Below the pieces are notes generated by a model, which was not told the DNA's origin, did not search any database, and saw only the letters and a program-made list of their open reading frames with translations. A stretch of 64,000 bases of DNA, from positions 1 to 64,000 of the forward strand of contig OW568874.1 of NCBI GenBank assembly GCA_938743325.2. The letters run 5' to 3'. Source of the DNA: Pycnococcus provasolii. Its lineage: Eukaryota > Chlorophyta > Pseudoscourfieldiophyceae > Pseudoscourfieldiales > Pycnococcaceae. The number at the start of each line of letters is the position of its first letter. Within the stretch, counting starts at the first letter, position 1. A program made the position numbers and the translations under genes. Positions 56,374 to 64,000 of the stretch are shown here, one piece after another.

Positions 56374-59118
56374 ATGTCCGCGTTCATGTCGTCCGGTCCT
56401 GTGCGCCTGCTCCTGAACGCGACCTCCTCGCCTGGGGCTGGAGTCGTCTCCGTCTCCGCGTCCGACTCCACGAATTCCGCTTCGGTCTTCGGGTTCGGGC
56501 TGTCGACCATATTCTTCGGGGTCAACTTACTCGTCACCGCGGCCGCCAACTGGTACACCAAGAAGACGGAGAGGGAGGAGAGACAAAAACAGGCCAAGGC
56601 GGCGTCGGAAAGACAACTCGACAACCAAAAGGCGATCAAAACCTTGCAGGAAGACCTGCTTCGAACCAGAAGGCAGCTTGACAAGAAAGATAAGGAAACG
56701 TCAACCATGCTGCAGTACTACAGACCGCTCGTGCTATCCATGTACGACCTGCAGAGCCGTATCAAACAGCTCATTGGCGAGGACTTCGTGCGCAACTTCT
56801 TTGCAGGCCACCCTCGTCAGGCACTCTACATGGTCGTCAACACTATCTATGTCTTCTCCGAACTGCTCGCGTGGATGTCAATCATGCGTGAGGAGGTGCA
56901 AGTCTTAACCCCGGTTCTTGGGCAAGAATTCACAACGCAGGAGCTGCTTGACACCATAAACGCGCTCGGATTCATGCTCAGCGGCGAGACAGCAGCGCAA
57001 GGATGTGACCCTAAAAAGAGGTCGAGCCACTTCTTGCTGCTTAAAGGACAGCAGCGCCTCGTCGGCGAAGCAGTCATGGAGGAAAGTAAGCAGAGGAAGG
57101 ATGACGCATTCGATACGACGTTCTACGTACCGATGACGTACTTCAACTTTCGCACAAAACTCACCAAAGATACACAAGGACTTGGGCCAGGCGATGCGAC
57201 GGCCGGTTCCAATCCTCCTCGCGCGGAGCCGGATGCAGACAAGTATAAAAAAGCGGAAGTTGCGACGGAAAATCTCAAACCCATCGCAGATTTCCTGCGC
57301 ACGAACAACACGGCGCTGTGCCAAGGCGTCGAACCGGTCATCAATTCGGTCCTCGATTTTTACGATCTCGTCATTCCCGTCATGGAAGATAAAGTAGATG
57401 CTGATCTTGCGTACCGCACGCGCAAGCGCCTTGTTGCGATCCACGCTGTTCTGATTCTCTTCATCATGATCATGGATCCGGAGACGGATAAGGATTACGA
57501 CAAGGTTGGCAGGGAAGGTGAGTCGTATCCCGGCGCCACGTCTTCGATGTGGTCGCATGAGGAATCGCACGGTCTCAGCGGCCACGGACCGCTGCTGAAG
57601 CACGAGGCGATCTTGCTCAACTTCTTCTGTCTCGAAGGTGGGTGGCACAAGGAGCTGGTGGACTTTCTCATCGGACCGAAAGGGCTTTCGGAGAAAGGAC
57701 CCTTACCCCCTGGAGACCCGAAAGGCAACTTCGTCATTCCGAATGTTGCATTTAATCCTGGGCTGGGATTCCTCACGAAGTACCTCGACTACTTTCCCCT
57801 TCGCGATGAAAAGGGCAGACTGATCGGTGTTGCAGAAGACCGGGTAGCTGGTGATGCAGCCGACGAAGAAAAACAATTATGCAAGGAACTCGCAGAAAGC
57901 CTCGAAAAATTCGGCGGCAAAGATCGCGAAAAGGCGGCTAAATCTGTGCAGGATGCCAGGGCAGATATCGTCGAGTCGTGCAAGAGTGAGAAGCCAAAGT
58001 ATATCCCTCACGCCGAACTTGAACCACTGGACTACGATGGTGCGACATATTTCTACGACCTGAGCAGTATAAAAGAGGCGGAGAGAAAAGTACTCATGGA
58101 CATGTACTTTCGCTCGCCAGTCAATGTGCAGAAATATCTTCGTGAGGATCTGAGAAATGCGCGGATCAGGCGCATGCGTATTCGTGAGCGAACGCAGGGC
58201 AAAGAACTGCTGAAGCTCGTGGCAAATCTTGCGGTGAGTGGCTGGAACAAATTCGTTTTTATGGACACGAATCAGCAGCTGGCTTTGGCCGTGACGAAGG
58301 TGGGTAGAACCGTGGTCAAACGTGCGTTCAGTTTGAAACAGCGCGTACTTGGAAACGATCATCCAACTGGGGTGGAAAGTAAGAATGATGAGCAAATTTC
58401 GCAGCAAGATTGGCTCAAAAAATGCTCGGAGGAGTTGCGGAAGAATCCGAAGAATACAAACTCGCTCCCTCATCCGCTCAGCAGGATGTCCAGCGTCAGC
58501 TTTGCCACCGGCCGTCTGCTTCGCATGTGGTTCTACGAGAACGCGCAGTTGAGATTTCGAGATCGCAATACGAGGAAAGAGCAGAGGCAATATGACGGAA
58601 TGCTTCTTGAATTTCAGACCAAGGGACTGGACACCAGAGCGAAGAGGGGCGTCGGTTCCCAGTGGATGCGATCTACGAAACACCCGACCAAGAAGGAGCA
58701 ACTTCACTACCCGAACGACAGCCGGCTTTACAAGGTCACGGAAGGCATTTGGGAGGAAATGTCCCCAGAGGAAATTATGGAAGTGTACAAAGAGGTGCGA
58801 AGACGGAGAGACACGGAGTCGGACATTTCGAGTACGCAGCGCGTGTGCGCACGCGGCCTGTTTAACGTGGCGGAGGAGAATAAGGAGCGGAAGGAGGAGA
58901 AAGAGGAGCGGAAGGAGGAGCGGAAGGAGAAGGCCGTATTGAGGCGGACAAAATCAGGGCGGCGCCTCACCGCCTCGCCGCCGCCGCCGACAAACAAGCC
59001 ACCAGCTCACTCGGAGGAAGAAATTGCACTGCCACCGCTTATTGCCTCGCCACCGCATCGATCGGCTACCGTTCACCCGGCGCCTGAGGTTCGCTCGGCG
59101 GCGGATCTCGGTGAGTGA
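56374..59118 (+). CDS. Membrane-anchored 'DLQSR' family protein, function unknown
   Basis: 914 aa from the Met at 56374; the frame is open from 56176. One membrane helix (about 37-60, 'FGLSTIFFGVNLLVTAAANW') is followed by a coiled coil ('ERQLDNQKAIKTLQEDLLRT'). Then comes a globular region with 'YYRPLVLSMYDLQSRIKQLI' and 'MVVNTIYVFSELLAWMSIMR' + 'EEVQVL'. I recall a similar pair of blocks ('DLQSRLxNIL ... YFGWxEIxRREVQFLD') in uncharacterised bacterial, fungal and plant proteins. The middle and C-terminal parts are helical and charged, ending in a Lys/Glu repeat (E-R-K-E-E) and a Pro-rich tail. No catalytic motif. Codon usage from about 57000 to 58700 is less GC-biased than in neighbouring genes. 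Confidence 0.7.
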   Translation: MSAFMSSGPVRLLLNATSSPGAGVVSVSASDSTNSASVFGFGLSTIFFGVNLLVTAAANWYTKKTEREERQKQAKAASERQLDNQKAIKTLQEDLLRTRRQLDKKDKETSTMLQYYRPLVLSMYDLQSRIKQLIGEDFVRNFFAGHPRQALYMVVNTIYVFSELLAWMSIMREEVQVLTPVLGQEFTTQELLDTINALGFMLSGETAAQGCDPKKRSSHFLLLKGQQRLVGEAVMEESKQRKDDAFDTTFYVPMTYFNFRTKLTKDTQGLGPGDATAGSNPPRAEPDADKYKKAEVATENLKPIADFLRTNNTALCQGVEPVINSVLDFYDLVIPVMEDKVDADLAYRTRKRLVAIHAVLILFIMIMDPETDKDYDKVGREGESYPGATSSMWSHEESHGLSGHGPLLKHEAILLNFFCLEGGWHKELVDFLIGPKGLSEKGPLPPGDPKGNFVIPNVAFNPGLGFLTKYLDYFPLRDEKGRLIGVAEDRVAGDAADEEKQLCKELAESLEKFGGKDREKAAKSVQDARADIVESCKSEKPKYIPHAELEPLDYDGATYFYDLSSIKEAERKVLMDMYFRSPVNVQKYLREDLRNARIRRMRIRERTQGKELLKLVANLAVSGWNKFVFMDTNQQLALAVTKVGRTVVKRAFSLKQRVLGNDHPTGVESKNDEQISQQDWLKKCSEELRKNPKNTNSLPHPLSRMSSVSFATGRLLRMWFYENAQLRFRDRNTRKEQRQYDGMLLEFQTKGLDTRAKRGVGSQWMRSTKHPTKKEQLHYPNDSRLYKVTEGIWEEMSPEEIMEVYKEVRRRRDTESDISSTQRVCARGLFNVAEENKERKEEKEERKEERKEKAVLRRTKSGRRLTASPPPPTNKPPAHSEEEIALPPLIASPPHRSATVHPAPEVRSAADLGE

Positions 59119-59183
59119 AGGGATCGACTCCGCTGTCCAACTTATCATCTTTAATACAAACGCATGATAAATATCGTTCTGTT

Positions 59184-59723
59184 TTACAATGCAGCAAGTC
59201 GCTCAAGCTCGCGCGCCGCAGCTTCGTACTCATCCCTGAGCTCCTCTTCCCGCGTTCGGTGCAGCACACAGCTGCCGTGCCAAGCGGTTGGCGTAGCGAA
59301 GGCTGGTTGACGTTCGTCGTAGGTTGGCTGCACGCTGCGCAGAGCTTCCCGCTTTTCGCCGTCGCATTCGGCGTCATCCGTGGGTACCGCGCCAATTTGC
59401 CACCTGATTCGCACGTGTCTTTGTATCACCTCCGCCGCCTTCTCTCTGCGCGCGTGTCTCGCGAGTTCCTCCGCTCGTCGTTTTCGCTCTGCGATGAAGG
59501 CGATGTCGCGTTCTATTCTGAGGTTTCTGCTTCTGTCCAACTTATCTTTATTTTCTCGCTGGTGTTCGAGAAGCACGTGAAGTGCGTGTTCGTGGTTCTC
59601 CTTTCTCCTTCTCTCCGCGTCGTCGATGACAATCAAGAGTTTATCGATGAGGTCAACGAGCGCGGGTTGCGACAGCGCGGCGAGCGCGTCGCGCGTCAGC
59701 GGAACGTCCGCGTACTTGTCCAT
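59184..59723 (-). CDS. Coiled-coil protein with IQ-like motif
   Basis: 179 aa from 'MDKYADVPLTRDALAALSQP' (59723); a Met 11 codons upstream is possible. Nearly all predicted helix, rich in Arg/Glu/Ala, with heptad-like spacing. 'EKAAEVIQRHVRIRWQ' fits an IQ calmodulin-binding motif core (I-Q-x-x-x-R). No domain beyond this is recognised. It converges on the DLQSR-family gene with about 65 bp between stops. Such proteins are common in cilia or the cytoskeleton, but nothing here proves that. Confidence 0.6.
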   Translation of the reverse strand: MDKYADVPLTRDALAALSQPALVDLIDKLLIVIDDAERRRKENHEHALHVLLEHQRENKDKLDRSRNLRIERDIAFIAERKRRAEELARHARREKAAEVIQRHVRIRWQIGAVPTDDAECDGEKREALRSVQPTYDERQPAFATPTAWHGSCVLHRTREEELRDEYEAAARELERLAAL

Positions 59724-59756
59724 GGATGGGTCCACTAAAAGAAAACCGAAAAACAA

Positions 59757-60750
59757 ACGGATGACCTGAAAAAACGAGCTTAACTTGAGCTTAACTTAAC
59801 GTTCACGTTAAGGCCAGGCAAGGCCACTTAAGGCAAAAGGCAAGAGGCACGAGCACAATGAACGGGTAACTTCTTTTTATAAAAAAAACGAGCTCAAGAA
59901 AATAAAAAATGAAAATGAAAATGAAAACGAAAATGGGAAAATGGGAAAATGGGAAAATGAACATCTTCTTTCCGTCTCGCGTGTGTCTCCAAAGGGGGAA
60001 AAAAAGGCCCCCCCGCGGGGTGAGGTCCGGCCCCCGGTCATTCGGTCAACGCAACACGCAAGTTCGAATCCTCTCCCAAGGTGGCCGAAAGGCCTCACGA
60101 GGGCCCACCGGCCCAGAAGGGGCCCAAGGGAGGAGGGGCCGGGGCCCCAAGGCAGGGGCGAGGGGACCCCGTGTCTGCAGTCATCTCATGCTGGGTACCT
60201 TCGTTCGCGCCGTTGATGAACGAGTCCCTGAGGTTCCTACCCGCCTCGTCGAAGGCCACTTCGATGGCTGCCTCTGCCTCGGTGAGGCCGAGGCAGCTAT
60301 ACCCTACACTTGTTTGACATCTCCGAAAACTTGGTCGAAAGGTTGTAATATGCGCCGCCCAAGAAGCTCTTGAGCGAGGTGATGCCTGACGGTCGGACGC
60401 TAGATACGCGTCGCCCGAGCTCTCCCACCATGCCGCAGGCTGGCGACGCTTGGGCAAATCTTACAGATCGCCTTGTCGTTACGCGCGCCAGGCTGCGCAT
60501 CTCCGATGAACGTGCATGAACGTCGCAGGCCTGACACAACGTTGAGCGCTGTCACGCCCCACGAGGGCTGATCCTCAGCTCCTCTCTACTTGTACTTCGA
60601 TTACTCTCGCGTGCGCTTCTCAACGCCGATTTAAGCAGCTGCGGTGTGACTGGCAACGTTGCAGCAACTTACCGGCCATATCTGTGTAAGCTACTCCTTG
60701 CCATGGTTCGTCTCCTGCCACCGCGGCATAGGCCATGGCGTGTTGCGCTG
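59757..60750. other. Repeat-rich intergenic region with decayed coding-like pieces
   Basis: It begins with an AAAATGAAAATG / GGGAAAATG tandem (about 59905-59960) and a G/C-rich block (about 60001-60160). On the minus strand, about 60190-60480, two frames contain natural-looking peptide: 'SSVRPSGITSLKSFLGGAYY' and 'GLTEAEAAIEVAFDEAGRNL' + 'RDSFINGANEG'. They look like an old, broken coding segment of unknown origin, perhaps mobile-element derived. No intact gene supported. Confidence 0.4.
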
Positions 60751-60754
60751 ATTT

Positions 60755-60796
60755 GCTGTCACGACGCACTACCGCGTCACAGCGTCACCTTCGACC
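60755..60796 (+). repeat. 42-bp direct repeat, copy 1
   Basis: Identical to 61450-61491 over 42 bp (starts GCTGTCACGACGCACTACCG). The 695-bp spacing and position 3' of the retroelement open frame suggest LTR-related or nested repeat structure. Confidence 0.9.
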
Positions 60797-60969
60797 AAAA
60801 AGAAATGTAACTAACTCACGTCACACACTACTCACAATCTCCCTCCACACCACCAGCGCCACCACCACCACCCCAGGCGAGCCCACGAGGCTCGACCAGG
60901 CGACAACGGACAACCCTAGTTGTTTTACCACCCTAACTCCACAAGGCCGGAGCCAAGTTACACTTAAAA

Positions 60970-60990
60970 CTCTCTCTCTCTCTCTCTCTT
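60970..60990 (-). repeat. CT dinucleotide tract (GA on minus), possible polypurine tract
   Basis: (CT)n on plus, so purine-only on the retroelement's strand, downstream of its coding end. It could be the element's polypurine tract next to a 3' LTR beginning TGTAACTTGG on minus, but the 5' LTR is outside the window so this is not testable here. Confidence 0.35.
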
Positions 60991-61087
60991 CACCGGTCAA
61001 CAAGCGTACGCCACTCGTGCGTACACAAAAACGCGTTGACAATGGCAGCAGGGAAACCCATACAACCACAGCCCACCACACACAACC

Positions 61088-61160
61088 GTGGGGCCACCTT
61101 GCAATAGGCAACCTCCACACGGGGCCGCCTTGCAACGGGCAACCTCCACTCGGGGCACCT
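61088..61160 (+). repeat. Short tandem repeat (about 32-bp unit)
   Basis: Two copies and a partial third of a unit reading GGGGCC-A/G-CCTTGCAA followed by GGGCAACCTCCAC, within the noncoding flank of the retroelement. Confidence 0.75.
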
Positions 61161-61188
61161 CACCTGTCCACATCACGTGACCTTGCAA

Positions 61189-61250
61189 GTCCCCATGAAC
61201 AGCGGACAAAAATGACATTAATGTCATTTTTGTCCGCACTTCACGGGGAC
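61189..61250. repeat. Long palindrome 1 (36-bp perfect core)
   Basis: 61202-61237 is a perfect palindrome with no spacer, centred on ACATTAATGT. The symmetry continues imperfectly outward to GTCCCC (61189) and GGGGAC (61250), with three mismatched pairs, making about 62 bp in total. Confidence 0.92.
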
Positions 61251-61282
61251 CAAGAAAATCCACATTAATGTGGATTTTCTTG
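61251..61282. repeat. Palindrome 2 (32-bp perfect)
   Basis: CAAGAAAATCCACATT and its exact reverse complement lie back to back. It abuts palindrome 1 and shares the same ACATTAATGT core but has different arms. Confidence 0.92.
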
Positions 61283-61449
61283 CTGATACGTCATCCTGAT
61301 AACGTATCCCCGAATCATCCACACTCACCCATATTTATCTTGAGGGGGCCCAAACCCTCACCAACTCTAGAAGGTTGGAGGCACTTATTCCACACACACA
61401 CCACTCACCACCGCACCACTGCGCCACCACACCGCCATGCCGCGCGACA

Positions 61450-61491
61450 GCTGTCACGACGCACTACCGCGTCACAGCGTCACCTTCGACC
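61450..61491 (+). repeat. 42-bp direct repeat, copy 2
   Basis: Second copy of the repeat at 60755-60796, exact over 42 bp; sequence on both sides diverges at once. Confidence 0.9.
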
Positions 61492-61596
61492 CCACCGCCT
61501 CGGTTGTGATATCGCTGGAAATGTCACACCGTATCAGCGCACAACCGAAACCAACTCAGGGTATGGCCACGGTACGCATTCACCACACACATTTGT

Positions 61597-64000
61597 TCAA
61601 ATCACTAACGCCATTGGCGCTTCTGGGTCGGCCACGAACAGCCACCCCACTTCACTAGACTCTCGTCTCACCAATTGTTTGCGTATAGCCACGGAGGCAA
61701 ATATACACAACCACGCACATTGCCGCTGACGGCCAACTCTAGGCAAGTTGCTAATCACTGCAACCCTGCCTTCGTCCATCCATTGTTTCAGCATACTTGC
61801 TCGAGCACGGGGCATCGTAGCATAATAGCTGTACGACACGTGCACACACACCACCTTGGCAGTTGCCTTCACCATGAGTGGCACCACCAAATCTAAGCAG
61901 TCGAACCAAGGGCTACATACTACTGCCTCGACACCTTGTTTCGCCATGCGTTGCCAAAATACCGGCTGACACGCATTCATGCACAACTCTGCGCCATGCC
62001 CAGGGTTCAGGTCATTGCTAACTACGCGTACTTCTTGCCCGCTGAGGTATGAAGCCACCGCTTTGGTACCCGCGAACGGATCCAACACCCACTCAAATTT
62101 ATCAAGAGCCACATGCTCCCACAGCTGTTCGAGTGCACCGGGCACTGTCGTGACGCAAGGCAACGCTCGTGGCGTCTGCATAAGCGCCACCGCCCTCGCC
62201 ATATTGCTTACCGTGCGCGCTGAGCATCCGGGCTGGAGCTCTTGCATCAGTTTCGCCAACACCACATTGTCCATCAAAGGTAAGACCTCTTTGGACTTGC
62301 ACAACATTGTCTCGTTCTTCCAAGCCAATGCAGCTGCCACGTGACTACCACGCGTGGACCTGAGTCTTGTCACACGAGTATCTTGTTTCACATTATCACT
62401 TTTATCTTTGTTCACTTCACCACTCGATGGAAGCAAGTACTTGCGTACTTCTGCCTCGTACATCGTTTCTTCATCGCCATCGTCGTACCTGATCCGGAAT
62501 CGGTACGGCGGGTGCGCAGTAGCCTCGAAGAGCACCGTGCCTTCATGTTGCTCCTTCACACCAGGTCCCACGTCAAACTCCTTCATTACGCGTCGCCCAT
62601 GCAGCGCCAAACCTCGTTCGTCTCGCAACCTCGCGGTCACAGTTGGAGGTGGACGATACGCCCCGTCACCAAACGTGCTTGGGGATGGTTGATACCCCAG
62701 CATTGAGCATGCCTCGCACACCCACGTGGTCTGTGGTACGACCTTAAGTGGTGGCGTTACACACCAGATGTGCCACGCCTTCCCACACCCGTCACACACA
62801 ATCATCTTGCTGTGTTCTCGGTCACCATTGCACCCTTGGCACCGCCACGCAGCCTTGAGTAGCGTGCCGTCAACGGTCCCGTCCAGGTCAGGCAAATGGC
62901 ACGGCGCCATGTTTACCGCCTGCTCCACGATGGTTGCGCCATCGCGACCCTCCAACACAAACACATCTTCACTGCGTGCCTCCTTGACTCGGAGCACCGT
63001 CCTCATTACCTTCGCTTCCAAACCTTTCGCATGAGCTCGCGCCACATAAACGAAATCACCCACCTCAAACTTCCTGAGCTTACGCCAGTACGTACCGTCG
63101 CGTAGCTGAGCGTATCGTAACGAATCTCGGTGTTGCGCCACCTTCAAATTCGAATCGATGGTAGCCACCATCTTCTTCATGGCCACCGCACGTTTGAGCA
63201 AGCTGACGGCCGTCGCCTCAGTCGCTCGTCCCGCGTCATCTTCCTCCACTCCTTCATAGACTAACTCGTCAGCGAAGGCACCGCCGTGACCAATGGCCAA
63301 CTGAGGCTCCGTGCCGTACACCACTTCGAACGGGCTCATACCCGATGACGCTTGCTTACTGCAGCGGTATCCGAGTACCACCCACATCAACAAGACGTCC
63401 CAGTCGCGGTGTTCCTCCGCGTCTACAGTAAGACGTTTCAAAGACTCCTTAACCGTCTGTACCACACGCTCCACTTGGCCATTGGCCTGAGGATGGTTGC
63501 GTGACGTTGTCCGGTGGTCGATGCACGCCTCCCTTAACAATTCCGCAAACTCTCCTCCCACGAACTCTTGTCCGTTGTCCGACGTCACTACGGCTGGAGC
63601 ACCGTATCGACTCAAGACATGTTGCAAGAACGCATACGCAACATTAGAGGACGTCCTGTCGGGAGTGGGGACCGCGACAAGTTCTTTGCTGAATGCATCA
63701 ATGAAGATTAAGATGTATTTGTTACCGCGTTCAGTCTCATTGAACGGGCCAGCAAAATCAACATGCCACCTGAAGAACAATCCTTGAATTGGCAAGGATT
63801 GTAACTCCGTTCCACCTGCCTTGCGGTTCGGCCGTGCTTTCGCCAAATCGCAAGCCGCACACTTCCCAACCACTGTAGCCACTTGGCGATACATGCCGGG
63901 CCACCAATAATGTAGCTTGACCAGTTCGTACGTACGCCGTACTCCGAAGTGGCCTGTCTTACGGTGGTACAAGTCAATGACTTCTTCACGCTTGCCTGGC
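61597..64000 (-). mobile_element. Ty3/gypsy-type element, 3' part of pol with PHD and methyltransferase-like modules
   Basis: A minus-strand frame open to the window edge (791 codons from the first listed start, continuing upstream). Parts in order: H2C2 zinc module ('HRKTGHFGVRRTYELVKLHY', 'CAACDLAK'); integrase core ('WHVDFAGPF', 'VVTSDNGQEFVGGEFAEL', 'HPQANGQVERVVQTVKESL'); a C-terminal integrase region; a PHD finger ('WRCQGCNGDREHSKMIVCDG' then 'WHIWCVTPP'); a Tudor-like block ('YRFRIRYDDGDEETMYEAEV'); and a Rossmann methyltransferase-like domain ('WVLDPFAGTKAVASYL', 'VVSNDLNPGH', 'VVCSPWFDCLDLVVPL'). The visible part looks whole; gag, protease and RT would lie beyond 64000. The uninterrupted frame suggests a fairly recent insertion. 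The 3' LTR is probably within about 60.7-61.6 kb, but its borders are not defined. Confidence 0.88.

Noticed and set aside
60020-60085. tRNA-like sequence with a T-loop-like 'AGTTCGAATCC'
   Set aside because: The T-stem bases do not pair and no acceptor or anticodon arm can be drawn.

Overview
This window is the left end of a nuclear chromosome from a photosynthetic eukaryote, most likely a small green alga (prasinophyte or other chlorophyte). It opens with telomeric CCCTAAA/CCCTAA repeats. It encodes plastid proteins (a plastid S1 ribosomal protein, a PsbS-type photoprotection protein, a plant-type IMPL2 histidinol phosphatase, a DUF1997 protein). It also encodes general eukaryotic nuclear proteins (CWC22, Iwr1, FAN1 with a HIRAN domain, an FCP1-type CTD phosphatase, a PDEase I enzyme). 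Genes are dense, mostly intronless and on both strands. The few introns I can place are short (about 95-165 nt), GT...AG, and end in CAG. I cannot name the species.

Layout. 1-500: telomere, a duplicated subtelomeric block, an internal array of 31 CCCTAA units and a degenerate 12-mer array. 690-1200: fragment of an old Ty3/gypsy-type element. 1714-13023: one giant, intronless, secreted mucin-like gene (3769 aa) built from at least 14 tandem units. 13.3-31.5 kb: VTC/DUF202 polyphosphate polymerase, IMPL2, PsbS, an Ala-rich protein, two poorly resolved spliced genes, an EGF/GT fusion glycosyltransferase, an AT-hook protein, plastid RPS1 and Iwr1. 31.5-46.4 kb: a VHL-beta-domain protein with an F-box-like segment, PAS-PDEase, DCTPP1-type dCTPase, CWC22, an ACC-synthase-like aminotransferase and a membrane protein with a zinc/HNH-like motif. 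46.9-59.8 kb: DUF1997 protein, a large SP-RING/CCCH/FCP1/BRCT fusion, FAN1, a membrane-anchored protein of an unnamed 'DLQSR' family and a coiled-coil IQ protein. 60-64 kb: repeat-rich DNA and the 3' part of a Ty3/gypsy-type element whose integrase continues into a PHD finger, a Tudor-like block and a methyltransferase-like domain. It runs off the window.

There are no operons, and neighbouring genes seem functionally independent. The most unusual items are four: the subtelomeric repeat mucin; the SP-RING plus CTD-phosphatase fusion, which would join SUMO-ligase and RNA polymerase II phosphatase activities; the VHL plus F-box-like pairing; and the retroelement with chromatin-reader and methyltransferase modules. 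All domain calls come from reading motifs by eye, with no database search.
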